Shown here: in pieces, positions 1-8,059 of the stretch
Layout of the letters: the number at the start of each line of letters is the position of its first letter
Position numbering within the stretch: position 1 is the stretch's first letter
Origin: an uncultured Bacteroides sp.
Lineage (GTDB): Bacteria > Bacteroidota > Bacteroidia > Bacteroidales > Bacteroidaceae
DNA: 60,668 bases
Assembly: GCF_900547205.1 (NCBI RefSeq)
Contig: NZ_URFY01000027.1
Coordinates: 1 to 60,668, forward strand
Reading direction: 5' to 3'
Position numbers and translations under genes: made by a program
The notes under the pieces: generated by a model
What the model was told of the DNA's origin: nothing
Seen by the model: the letters and a program-made list of their open reading frames with translations, nothing else
Database searches by the model: none

Positions 1-2
1 CA

Positions 3-247
3 GTAGTGAACTTTGCGCAAGGCACGGGACTGATAACCGCAGACCCGTTCGCCCACTATAAACTGAAATTCGAGTACATAGAAAGAGGCTATCTTGACAA
101 GGACAAAAAATACGTGTCGCTTTCGATGATAATTTGTGGATTATAAAGAAACGCCACAAAACAAAGGCAACGTTAAACATCCGTTTGCTGGATATTCCAA
201 AAGCCTCCCTGAACGAACTTACCGAATATCGCACTTTAAAGCAATAA
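3..247 (+). pseudogene. Tyrosine recombinase (integrase) remnant
   Basis: Two adjacent frames together read like a middle segment of a Bacteroides phage-type integrase. Frame 3 (3-146) contains NFAQGTGLITADPFAHYKLKF and then IERGYL, as in the SAM-like core-binding domain and the linker after it. The frame starting near 125 reads DDNLWIIKKRHKT and then LNIRLLDIPKA, which resembles the beta-sheet part of the catalytic domain, and stops at 245-247. Between them the start of the catalytic domain with its first Arg is missing, and the C-terminal H-x-x-R and Tyr are absent. This means at least one internal deletion plus a frameshift, so it cannot be active. The copy runs off the left edge of the window. 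The family call rests on residue patterns only. Confidence 0.6.
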
Positions 248-272
248 AAAAGCCGAGCAAACTACCCGGCTT
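245..272 (-). terminator. Rho-independent terminator of the SF1 helicase gene
   Basis: Read on the minus strand, AAGCCGGG, a 7-nt loop and CTCGGCTT form an 8-bp stem with one G-U pair, followed by a run of Ts. It lies about 25 nt after the helicase stop. In plus-strand RNA the same pair is an A-G mismatch and no T run follows, so the terminator works for the minus strand. Confidence 0.7.
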
Positions 273-296
273 AAAACTATTAAAAAATTTCTTTAT

Positions 297-3287
297 TTAC
301 TCATACTCCAAGTGATTTGCCAATATCCCTGACGGCGCCTTCGACTTCTTGTCTAAAATCCCGGTATTGGCAAATACAATGAAATTGTCTTGCGCACGTG
401 AAACTGCGACATTAAGCATATTTGGTTTATTATCACGATCGAAGAACATAGTACCAGAATCTCCTTTCCCATAAACCATTGAAAATAAAATAATAGGTCG
501 TTCGCCCCCTTGTAAAGCGTGAACAGTACCTAATTTCATGCGATTAACATCAAATCCAGCATCCTTTAATGCCGCTTTCAAACTGTTTTTCTGCCCGACA
601 AAGGGAGTAATAACCCCAACCATATCTTCTATCTTTTCCATTTTCCCTTTCTTCCAATATTTCTCTATTATTGTTTCTTTATTTACACAAAGCCAATCAA
701 CAATAGCCTCTACTTCAAACTGATTACTCCTACTTGTTTGAGTGACTGTTGAATTCCCTTCAACGTGTATGCAATGCATTGGCGGGAATAACAAATTCTC
801 CGCTTTCCCTTTCAGGGGTTTTAATTGACCATTATATGCCAATACATTACAGTAATTGATAATTTCATCAAAACAACGCCTGTGTTCAACGAGCAAAACG
901 CCTTTTTCACTCAACCCGACTTCCCTGAATTCACAAGCATTTTGAGCCATTTTCATAATGCTTCCCGAAGATGCCAAGAAGCCTTTCGGGTCGAATACCT
1001 TTTCGTAAACAAGGTCATTATAGTCTTCTATCAACCTTTCCTTTTTCAAATTCCCCACATCAATTTTAGGAATGATATTCCAGACAGGTTCAATTTGTTT
1101 AACATCTCCCACCACAATGGCCTGCTTGGCAAGCGAAAACGTAGCCACACCTACCTCGGGGGAAACTTGCCCCGCTTCATCCACAATAAGTGTATCGATA
1201 AACCCGAAAAGAGGCGGTTCATCGAATATATTTTTCCCATCCTCACCTTTTTTAAGGAATTTATAAGCACTGAAGAATTTAGGTGCCATATAAAATGTAC
1301 TGACAAAACAAGGTGTTAACATGGCTTGTCTTTTCCAACGATTTTCTACAGCACTTTGTCCTTTTTTATCAAATTGGTCACTGTTCAAATCTTGTTCTAG
1401 CTGCAAAATCCAACGTCCTTCCCAATAGTGTAATGCCAGTTGAAATGCTTTATGACGAAGTTCGACATCCAGTTCGTCATAAAAACAGTTGGGTTTGGCT
1501 TTAGACTCGATTTTCAAATATTCATAATCCCAATATTGGCTTTCTGTTCTTGGTGGATTGCCTTTGATTGCATATTTTTCCTTCCATGATTTCCATCCAA
1601 GCACTGCATCCTTTATTGTTTTTGTTAATCTTATTTTCTTGTCTATTAATTCGAGAATAGAACTTTTACCGAAAACGAAATCCGGAGTTTCCCCGATTAA
1701 AGAATCTCGTAGTATAATCCGGAGTTCGGCAGCTCTATTCTTAATGGCAAAATTCAAGCCAAAGAAGCAAAACAATCTTCTGAAAAAAGGTTCTCGGTTG
1801 AAATATTGGATGATGCGTTCTTCCAATTTAATGAGGTTCGCAATGTCTCTATCCAAAATTAATTCATTGAGTATGCCATCGGAATAATAAGCATCGGCAT
1901 TGTTTCCATTAAGATAAGAATTATCTACTAATTTTTCAGTCTCTAAGTAGCTACGCCATTTTTGAGAAGCATCTCGCAATGTTGATTGTATGTCACGCAA
2001 CTCGCTTTGTAGCTTTGCTACAACTTCTTGAATGCTGAAAAAGTGAGATGAAGAAAAGCATTTCGAACTTTCTTGCAGAAAATAGTCTTTTGCCTTATTC
2101 AGATACTCTTGGTTCTCTACTCGATTGAATAAACCTTCACCACTAAGTTTCTTATAATTAATACCTTTTAATTCTGCCTCTTTTTTATTGCTTGATGGCA
2201 AATAGGTAGCATAGCCTTCAATATCAGGCAACCATCGACCTTTCAATGGTCCTTCCTTAGTGTCTGATTTCGAGAAACTGTCGATTATATTTGTTACTGC
2301 CTGATTATTTGTTGAACAAGCCAAAACAACAGGTGCGTCATTTCCTGCAATAGCACTTTCCACCATCTTATTAGCCACAATACTTTGTAGCAAAGTTGTT
2401 TTCCCCGTACCGGGAGGGCCATTTACAGCAAAGACTCGACTTGTTGAGTTCAAGAATGTTAGCAAACTTTTCCTTTGTGATACGGATAGTGGAAAACTAT
2501 ATCCCATTTGTCCCAGATGCAGAAAGTTTACATTTATAAACTCAGCAACATCTAATGGCGCTTTCTCAACACTATTGTTTATGTTGATGAAAGATTTCAG
2601 TAATTCAGGAATATGTTTTTCATTTAGAATTTTCTCATAAAGACGGATGATGCCTATAGCTGCATTGATTTCTTCATCAGGTAATAGTACGATTCCGTTG
2701 TAAACAGTTTCGTAGCCAACACAGGCATAATCTTCTAACTCTTGATTTACTGCCTTTTTGAAGACTTCTCGAACATAATTCACGTAATCCTCATAATCGC
2801 GGTATTCTTCTTCTCCAATACAGGCTGCTTTATCGACATTTTCTACAGAGGTAAATACATATTCGGTATTTTCATCTGCAATAGGTTCCAAATATTTTCT
2901 TTGGAAAAAAGGAAAAGCTTGTTTCGGAACTGATAAATTCCCATTCCTATCAAGTATTGCATAATACCAAAACGGAAATTTAGACTTTTTATCTTTCAAA
3001 TAGACTTGGTTCTCAGGAATCGGAACGACTTTTAATGGCGCAATCAGAACATGGATGCTTTCAAGAGAAGTCCATTTATCACTCTCTTTATCAATGACTC
3101 CTTTTTTCTTATTTATTCTTCTTTCCTCAAAGTCAATCAGTTTATTGACATTTTCTAAATCGGGTAAAAACGATTCAAAAACCTTGAAGCCTTCTACCTC
3201 AAAGTATTCCAATTTATCCAAGTCTATATCAGCTTTCAATGAATCCGACAAACTCTTCTTCCAGTAACTAAGCCATTTCTTCTCCAT
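297..3287 (-). CDS. UPF1/Dna2-like superfamily 1 helicase (AAA_11/AAA_12)
   Basis: Large SF1B-type helicase of about 996 residues. Numbered from the longer possible start at 3383, the Walker A motif GPPGTGKT is at about 322-329. Motif II, VDEAGQ, is near 733, followed by motif III VVGDVKQIEP, then VEHRRC (motif IV region), GTVHALQGGERP (motif V) and NVAVSRAQ (motif VI). The roughly 310-residue N-terminus has no motif I recognise. The ATG at 3287 is preferred because a -7 element (TATCTTTG) lies 18 nt upstream, inside the 32-codon extension that the upstream ATG would add. The gene is alone, with its own terminator, beside a decayed integrase. Lone helicases of this kind occur in defence islands and mobile elements, but nothing here proves such a role. 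ATP-driven 5'-3' unwinding of nucleic acid is inferred from the family. Confidence 0.85.
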   Translation of the reverse strand: MEKKWLSYWKKSLSDSLKADIDLDKLEYFEVEGFKVFESFLPDLENVNKLIDFEERRINKKKGVIDKESDKWTSLESIHVLIAPLKVVPIPENQVYLKDKKSKFPFWYYAILDRNGNLSVPKQAFPFFQRKYLEPIADENTEYVFTSVENVDKAACIGEEEYRDYEDYVNYVREVFKKAVNQELEDYACVGYETVYNGIVLLPDEEINAAIGIIRLYEKILNEKHIPELLKSFININNSVEKAPLDVAEFINVNFLHLGQMGYSFPLSVSQRKSLLTFLNSTSRVFAVNGPPGTGKTTLLQSIVANKMVESAIAGNDAPVVLACSTNNQAVTNIIDSFSKSDTKEGPLKGRWLPDIEGYATYLPSSNKKEAELKGINYKKLSGEGLFNRVENQEYLNKAKDYFLQESSKCFSSSHFFSIQEVVAKLQSELRDIQSTLRDASQKWRSYLETEKLVDNSYLNGNNADAYYSDGILNELILDRDIANLIKLEERIIQYFNREPFFRRLFCFFGLNFAIKNRAAELRIILRDSLIGETPDFVFGKSSILELIDKKIRLTKTIKDAVLGWKSWKEKYAIKGNPPRTESQYWDYEYLKIESKAKPNCFYDELDVELRHKAFQLALHYWEGRWILQLEQDLNSDQFDKKGQSAVENRWKRQAMLTPCFVSTFYMAPKFFSAYKFLKKGEDGKNIFDEPPLFGFIDTLIVDEAGQVSPEVGVATFSLAKQAIVVGDVKQIEPVWNIIPKIDVGNLKKERLIEDYNDLVYEKVFDPKGFLASSGSIMKMAQNACEFREVGLSEKGVLLVEHRRCFDEIINYCNVLAYNGQLKPLKGKAENLLFPPMHCIHVEGNSTVTQTSRSNQFEVEAIVDWLCVNKETIIEKYWKKGKMEKIEDMVGVITPFVGQKNSLKAALKDAGFDVNRMKLGTVHALQGGERPIILFSMVYGKGDSGTMFFDRDNKPNMLNVAVSRAQDNFIVFANTGILDKKSKAPSGILANHLEYE

Positions 3288-3305
3288 AAGATACTCGTTA
3301 AATTG

Positions 3306-3313
3306 CAAAGATA
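3306..3313 (-). promoter_or_regulatory. -7 promoter element of the SF1 helicase gene
   Basis: CAAAGATA on the plus strand reads TATCTTTG on the minus strand, an exact TAnnTTTG match 18 nt before the ATG at 3287. No clear -33 TTG is visible, so the call rests on the -7 box and its position. Confidence 0.5.
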
Positions 3314-3430
3314 AGAATAACGCAGAAGAAAATTGCTTATAATTGAATGAAAAATTACCATAAGCATTAAACAGATTCCTCATTGAACAACCTATTTAAT
3401 GCTTATGCCTTGATTATTAATATGTAAAGT

Positions 3431-4273
3431 TTAAAATTTAGTCACCTTCATCTCATCCCGATCAACATAATTCACGAACTTGAACTCCGGCATCCCGAGT
3501 GCCATCCCTGCGTGCACCACGCCGTCTATTCCAAGATAATTCTTAATGCTATCCGTTTTATCTTCCTTAATGGCCGTGCACAAAAAGCCGGTGAAGAATT
3601 GCGAAACTCCAAGCGCTTCTGCCATTAACGAACCGTTTTGATAGGCCAGATTCGCATCGGCATATCCAAATGACAGTTCTTTGGGCGTATGGAAAAGCAG
3701 AAGCGTTTCAGCACCTCGCAGAATCGGATCTTTGCCTTGAGAATAAGATTCCGTTAGATGGGTGATGTATCCAATCATTCGGCTGATGCCCGGAGATTCC
3801 GGTTGAGATTTTAGTACATTCAATATGCCGGAAAAGACATTCATAGACAGTTCTACAACTTTACGAACCTTTTCGGGGTCGGTAACTAATGTAAAAGACA
3901 CTTGTTGCACATTACTTCCGGTAGGAGCTACATGGGCGGCTTCCATAATCTGATTAAGCAGCGCGTCTGGTACAGGTTGGGACTTTAATGCACGATTTGA
4001 ACGGCGAGTTTTACAAAGAAGCATCACCTGTTCGGGCGTAGGCAACGATTCCCTGTCTATCCGATGAACCTTTTCGGGCGGAAATTCAGAGTGTATCACC
4101 GACGAAGTAGGACACACACCCACACAATGTCCGCAGCGGATGCACGACGAAATATTTTGCAACTGTACTTCACCACGAGGATTTTCCTGAAAGAAGATAT
4201 GGACCGGGCACACACGGACACAACGCCCGCATTTTATACACGTTTCGGAATTGATGCTGATAGTTATAGCCAT
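3431..4273 (-). CDS. Ferredoxin-nitroreductase fusion flavoprotein
   Basis: 280-residue cytoplasmic protein. Residues 1-60 carry two [4Fe-4S] ferredoxin motifs, CIKCGRCVRVCP and CIRCGHCVGVCP. Residues 85-270 are a nitroreductase-like FMN domain starting RRSNRALKSQPVP and then EAAHVAPTGSNVQQ, the usual FMN-phosphate-binding Arg/Ser region. In such fusions the clusters pass electrons to the flavin, which reduces nitro compounds, quinones or other small substrates; the substrate here cannot be told. It is monocistronic, with its own -7 box about 35 nt upstream. The motif order and length are normal for the ferredoxin-containing nitroreductases common in anaerobes. Confidence 0.9.
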   Translation of the reverse strand: MAITISINSETCIKCGRCVRVCPVHIFFQENPRGEVQLQNISSCIRCGHCVGVCPTSSVIHSEFPPEKVHRIDRESLPTPEQVMLLCKTRRSNRALKSQPVPDALLNQIMEAAHVAPTGSNVQQVSFTLVTDPEKVRKVVELSMNVFSGILNVLKSQPESPGISRMIGYITHLTESYSQGKDPILRGAETLLLFHTPKELSFGYADANLAYQNGSLMAEALGVSQFFTGFLCTAIKEDKTDSIKNYLGIDGVVHAGMALGMPEFKFVNYVDRDEMKVTKF

Positions 4274-4309
4274 AATAGTATGTAATTACGTTTGGTTAAT
4301 GATTTGCTC

Positions 4310-4317
4310 CAAAAGTA
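4310..4317 (-). promoter_or_regulatory. -7 promoter element of the nitroreductase gene
   Basis: CAAAAGTA on the plus strand reads TACTTTTG on the minus strand, matching TAnnTTTG, 36 nt before the ATG at 4273. The AT-rich sequence behind it has no exact -33 TTG at the usual 19-21 bp. Confidence 0.5.
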
Positions 4318-4414
4318 GTTATTATTTATCATATATAACATTGGTTGAACTGTTTTGTTTTCTACTTTCAGATTCTTAACCTGTGAAATAGTGCCCATTC
4401 TCTGGGGACAACCG

Positions 4415-6511
4415 TCACTCCACCCTAGCCAAATGATAAAGCGTCCCCCGATAAGACTTCCGGCAAGGAATATTCAGCTTTCGCAGCGTGCGGCCGAATT
4501 GCGACACCTTATTGATAGCCAACTTATCGCGTGTCTTTGTCTGCAAAAAGCTCAATATCTGCATAGCCGTCAACCATTCACCTTCCGCTTCCTCCTCTTC
4601 CACCGGAGTAAGATAACAATGAAACAACTGCTCCAACGGGCTCACCTGTTCAAATTCGCGATTCGTCTCTTTCAGAATCTGTTCATCCTCATCGTTCAGC
4701 CAGTAACGCTCACCTTTGTAAATGGCTTCCATTGCCTGAGCATAAAGCTGTTTGTAATTAATAGTAACATTCGTATTGATAGGTTCCGTCACCTCAATGC
4801 AAATGAAACGGCGGCTACCGCTAGGGTCGGCCAGTAAATCTTTCTGATTGCTCGTCCCGATAAAGGAAGCATAACGCCGCATTTCGCGAATAGTATTCCC
4901 ATAAGGCTTGCGCAAATTGGCAACAGGCTTCTGCAACAAATGCTTCAGAAATCCTTGCTGACTGTCATTTATCTGGTCAAACTCATCAATGTTGATCAGG
5001 AAAAAACGCCCCAGATAACGTTCCGCTTCCTGCTTGCTCTTGAAGTCGATGCTGTCCGTATAGCCGAAACGCAGTTCGGGCGGCAGAAGGATGCGACAAA
5101 ATGTAGACTTACGAAATCCTTGCGGACCGACCAACAAAGGTGAAGTATTGTTTCCATGCTGCCGGTCTACCCCACGCCAATGTGCCACCATACTGAGAAA
5201 CCAACGATAGAAAAGGTCCCGCCAATGCGCATTATTGCAAGGAACCAGACTTGCCAACGCACGAATACGGTCTTTCCCGTCCCAACGACCGACTTCATAA
5301 AGATACTCTTCGACGGGATTGTACAAAGGAACATATTCTGAATTGAGAAAACGGTCCACATCACGGTCCCACGCACTGATTCCTTCCTTTAAGGCACAGA
5401 TGGAGATGCTGTTGCGCACACGTTTGTCCACAGGCTTGAAGTAAAAATGGATAGAGTCGCGCTGACGATATTCCAAGTCGTCCAGCACTGTATTGTAACG
5501 AAATTCGTATCGACGGTTCATGAAATTCTCCAACAGGAAAGCCGTTTCCTGCTCGCGGCTAACACTGTTTTTCTTGCCGAATCCGCTGCATTCCTGATAT
5601 AGATTATGCAGCGTGGGGCGTATCACTTGTTCATCTTCTTCGCGATAATAATGAATAAGCGTCTGACGAATTGCTTCCTCTTCGGGTATGCCCGCTTTGA
5701 AGCAGTGTTCGGCAAGGTGCACAAGCAGAGGTTGCAGGTCGTCCCCGCGTTTCCAGTCCTCCATCTCCTGAAGTGCACGATTCAATGCCGCTTCGTAAAC
5801 TTTTCTAAACGTTTGTGCTGATTCATATCCCGGCTGCAAGCGCGACAAAAGATTTTTCTCACCTTGTTTTCGCTGCCGGAATGTTTCTTCGCCCGGCATA
5901 GAGAGCGGTTGTTCCAGACAGAACGGCACTGCTTCCGGATTATAATAAGGAGATTCGTCCAGCGTCATGCGACATCGTTGCGTCAGCAACGGTCCTTTCT
6001 TCAAGTCGATGTCGAAAGGCAACATCGGTTGATAGCATTTCACTGCCAGCCAGTAGGCATGGACATGGAACAACTCTGCTTCCGATTCTTTTACAGGCAT
6101 ACCGCCATCGGGCAAGGCGAAACGTACCCATATTTTCACACTACGGCCACTCGAACCACAAAAAGCGGCAAAAGTCTGAGGCAAAAGTGCCGCTTGCCGT
6201 TTCACAAAATCCACTTCGGACTGACTGGCCAGATGCGTCACCTCCAGTTGTACCAATCCGTTGTATTGTTTCATTTTTCGTTCGCCATCTCTGGTGCGGG
6301 TATATTCTACGGCGGAATAGATAAATGGCAATTTGTCGATATGTTCATAATGCCCATACGTGCCTTCCAACATCGGTATAAGCTCGCGCAAAGCCGTGAT
6401 GTGCCCCGATTTCGTTTCCGTCTTCATTTTGTCGAACAATGTGCCTGCTTCACAAATACTGAGAGTTTCTTTTCCACTCCCGCTTTCTCGTCTGATTAAA
6501 CTGATTTTCAT
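4415..6511 (-). CDS. VirE_N / VapE-like primase-helicase with C-terminal DUF3874
   Basis: 698-residue protein in three parts. The N-terminal part (about 1-230) matches the VirE_N (BT4734-like) pattern, including YNGLVQLEV and GSSGRSVKIWVRF; that family resembles archaeo-eukaryotic primases. The central part is a VapE-type P-loop ATPase: PLLVGPQGFRKST is Walker A and FFLINIDEFDQ is Walker B, followed by ASFIGTSN as a sensor-like motif. The last 100 residues look like DUF3874. VapE proteins are typical of prophages and phage satellites, where they act in replication. Here the gene stands alone and is divergent from an HU-like gene. No phage structural gene and no intact integrase are nearby. 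The frame is complete. The biological role in this setting is unknown. Confidence 0.85.
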   Translation of the reverse strand: MKISLIRRESGSGKETLSICEAGTLFDKMKTETKSGHITALRELIPMLEGTYGHYEHIDKLPFIYSAVEYTRTRDGERKMKQYNGLVQLEVTHLASQSEVDFVKRQAALLPQTFAAFCGSSGRSVKIWVRFALPDGGMPVKESEAELFHVHAYWLAVKCYQPMLPFDIDLKKGPLLTQRCRMTLDESPYYNPEAVPFCLEQPLSMPGEETFRQRKQGEKNLLSRLQPGYESAQTFRKVYEAALNRALQEMEDWKRGDDLQPLLVHLAEHCFKAGIPEEEAIRQTLIHYYREEDEQVIRPTLHNLYQECSGFGKKNSVSREQETAFLLENFMNRRYEFRYNTVLDDLEYRQRDSIHFYFKPVDKRVRNSISICALKEGISAWDRDVDRFLNSEYVPLYNPVEEYLYEVGRWDGKDRIRALASLVPCNNAHWRDLFYRWFLSMVAHWRGVDRQHGNNTSPLLVGPQGFRKSTFCRILLPPELRFGYTDSIDFKSKQEAERYLGRFFLINIDEFDQINDSQQGFLKHLLQKPVANLRKPYGNTIREMRRYASFIGTSNQKDLLADPSGSRRFICIEVTEPINTNVTINYKQLYAQAMEAIYKGERYWLNDEDEQILKETNREFEQVSPLEQLFHCYLTPVEEEEAEGEWLTAMQILSFLQTKTRDKLAINKVSQFGRTLRKLNIPCRKSYRGTLYHLARVE

Positions 6512-6622
6512 TCTAACTTTGTCTGTTTTTCTACAATTACGTTCTACCGCTTTAATTCCCGTAAAGATACGCTATTTACTCACAGGAAACAAGTATTTCT
6601 TCCGATTAATAATCGCATTTCA

Positions 6623-6654
6623 TTTGCATTCTACCTATATTTCATGTATCTTTG
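6623..6654 (+). promoter_or_regulatory. Promoter of the HU-winged-helix gene
   Basis: -33 TTTG (6623-6626), a 20-bp spacer and -7 TATCTTTG (6647-6654) match the Bacteroides sigma-ABfr consensus. Transcription should start near 6661, giving a leader of about 200 nt before the ATG at 6860. The leader contains an inverted repeat and a short ORF. Confidence 0.75.
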
Positions 6655-6667
6655 CTTAATAGTTGTC

Positions 6668-6757
6668 AAAGGCTCACGTACGTGAATAAATAGGCTATCA
6701 GTTGTAAATAGAATAATCCACATATATGGATAATTTTATTCACAAGAGTGAGCTTTT
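6668..6757. repeat. 23-bp imperfect inverted repeat holding two TCAC-N4-GTGA sites
   Basis: The left arm (6668-6690) and right arm (6735-6757) are inverted copies that differ mainly in four central bases. Each arm is itself a dyad: TCAC-GTAC-GTGA at 6674-6685 and TCAC-AAGA-GTGA at 6740-6751, 66 bp apart centre to centre. This can be read as two operator half-pairs for a dimeric regulator, or as a long RNA hairpin in the HU leader with a 44-nt loop. Both lie downstream of the -7 box, as expected for repression or attenuation. Confidence 0.6.
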
Positions 6758-6857
6758 GAAAAGTATTAAGGCTTTGCAAAAGAAACATGAAGCATTGATG
6801 CGCAAAGATATAGGAGATAACATAACAAGAACAGGTACTTTAAAACAAAGAACGTAG
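6726..6857 (+). CDS. Possible 43-residue leader ORF upstream of the HU gene
   Basis: ATG at 6726, stop TAG at 6855-6857, two bases before the HU start codon at 6860. The product, beginning MDNFIHKSELLKSIKALQKK, is basic and helical-looking with no recognised domain. The start codon sits in the loop of the 6668/6757 inverted repeat and has only a weak A-rich sequence before it. It could be a translated leader peptide coupled to HU translation, a small protein, or chance. The coupling distance and the position inside the transcribed leader are the main reasons to list it. Confidence 0.3.
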   Translation: MDNFIHKSELLKSIKALQKKHEALMRKDIGDNITRTGTLKQRT

Positions 6858-6859
6858 CT

Positions 6860-7483
6860 ATGGCAATATTATTTGACTGGTATGAAGACCCGAAGCCTTC
6901 GGACAAAAAAGAAGGCGAGAAAACACTTCACCCGCGTATAAAATATAACGGTTCGACGGGGACTGACGTATTGCGCCGACGCATTCAGGAACGTTGTTCG
7001 CTGACAGAAACGGATGTCTCGGCCGTGCTCGACGCCCTTTCGCACACCATGGGACAGGAATTGGCGAACGGGCGGCAAGTCCATCTCGACGGCATCGGTT
7101 ATTTTTACCCCTGCCTCACCACCACGGAACCGGTAACGGTAGACACCAAACGAAAAGCAACCAAAGTTAAACTGAAAGCTATCAAGTTTCGTGCGGACCA
7201 GACATTGAAAAATGAATTTGGAACACTGAAAGTAAAAAGTCTCAAAGGCGCATTGGACTTCTCGCAACTGACGACCGAAGAAATAGACCGCCAACTGACG
7301 AAATACTTCCAAACGCACCAATTTATGAGAAGATGTGACTTCCAAAACCTCTGCGGGATGGCAAGAAGCACTGCGATGCGACACATTAGACGCTTGCGCG
7401 ACGAAAAAAAGCTGAAAAATGTAGGTGGAGCGATGCAACCGATTTATGTACCCGAAAGTGGTTATTATGGTAATAATGAATAA
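6860..7483 (+). CDS. HU-like DNA-binding protein with C-terminal winged-helix extension
   Basis: 207 residues. The first ~125 form an HU/IHF-like fold of the Bacteroidales type: VLDALSHTMGQELANGRQVHLDGIGYFYP corresponds to the HU helices and the start of the beta arms, with basic arm residues after it. The last ~75 residues, beginning LTTEEIDRQLTKYF, add a helix-turn-helix or winged helix (FQNLCGMARSTAMRHIRRLRDE). Canonical HU is about 90 residues, so this is an extended nucleoid protein that may bind specific sites. It is transcribed divergently from the VapE-like gene from a clear promoter, and its leader holds paired dyads that could be its own operators. In other Bacteroides, HU-like genes of this class sit with VirE-like or amidase genes; the window has one pairing of each kind. 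Confidence 0.85.
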   Translation: MAILFDWYEDPKPSDKKEGEKTLHPRIKYNGSTGTDVLRRRIQERCSLTETDVSAVLDALSHTMGQELANGRQVHLDGIGYFYPCLTTTEPVTVDTKRKATKVKLKAIKFRADQTLKNEFGTLKVKSLKGALDFSQLTTEEIDRQLTKYFQTHQFMRRCDFQNLCGMARSTAMRHIRRLRDEKKLKNVGGAMQPIYVPESGYYGNNE

Positions 7484-7506
7484 GTTAAGGCTAAAATAAG
7501 AAGTTG

Positions 7507-7540
7507 GCACCCTGAGGGCAAATGGTTACCCTCAGGGTGC
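7507..7540 (+). terminator. Perfect 12-bp hairpin after the HU gene
   Basis: GCACCCTGAGGG (7507-7518) and CCCTCAGGGTGC (7529-7540) form a perfect stem with a 10-nt loop, 23 bp after the HU stop. No T run follows, so it may act as an RNA-stabilising or Rho-assisted end rather than a classic intrinsic terminator. Confidence 0.5.
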
Positions 7541-7551
7541 TATCAGGGTGT

Positions 7552-7613
7552 GCCCTCATAGCTGAAACCACGATGGATAAAGGGTTTGAAGCAATTTATG
7601 AGGGTATGAGGGC
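7552..7613. repeat. Second inverted repeat, GCCCTCATA / TATGAGGGC
   Basis: Arms at 7552-7560 and 7605-7613 flank 44 bp. The right side also has a direct TATGAGGG repeat (7597-7612), and the CCCTC/GAGGG core recurs from the preceding hairpin. The 157-bp gap between the HU gene and the SH3 gene is therefore almost entirely structured repeats. Confidence 0.45.
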
Positions 7614-7640
7614 AAAAACGTCACAAACTTTTTTCTGGAA

Positions 7641-8018
7641 TTAAATAAATCGCTGTAAGCATCTCATAGGCAACCAGCCTACTTCAGCAGTATTTTCCTT
7701 TCGACACCACAACCAGCCATTCAGGCATTTGGAATCTCCAACTACCGTATCTCCCTGATCTACTGTCAGTTCATAAGCGGAATAATCTTCCAATGCAATG
7801 GCTATCTGCTTTTCGTCCGGCAGAGTTTCACACACATTCAGAATTTGAATGGGCACCCAGCCCACCACTCCATTGCCTGCCATGCACCAAACCCAATCCG
7901 CCCATTCAGGGTCGGTTTCCTTGATGGATAAATCGACTATCACCTTTTCGTCTTTCTTCAGCGTGATAGGATTATCATAACTTGCAGTCCATTCGCTTAC
8001 AACGTTGTATTTTCCCAT
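7641..8018 (-). CDS. Tandem SH3-like domain protein
   Basis: 125 residues with two copies of a bacterial SH3-like fold. The first spans about 1-62, ending WVWCMAGNGVVGWVPIQIL. The second spans about 68-125, ending WLWCRKENTAEVGWLPMRCL. Both share the W-W-C then GW-P pattern of variant SH3 domains. There is no signal peptide or membrane segment, so it is probably cytoplasmic. It lies 41 bp after the GNAT gene on the same strand, so the two are likely co-transcribed from the promoter before the acetyltransferase. The ligand is unknown. Confidence 0.75.
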   Translation of the reverse strand: MGKYNVVSEWTASYDNPITLKKDEKVIVDLSIKETDPEWADWVWCMAGNGVVGWVPIQILNVCETLPDEKQIAIALEDYSAYELTVDQGDTVVGDSKCLNGWLWCRKENTAEVGWLPMRCLQRFI

Positions 8019-8059
8019 ATAGGATACATATCTATTTGATAACCAGAGAAGAGTCCGCT

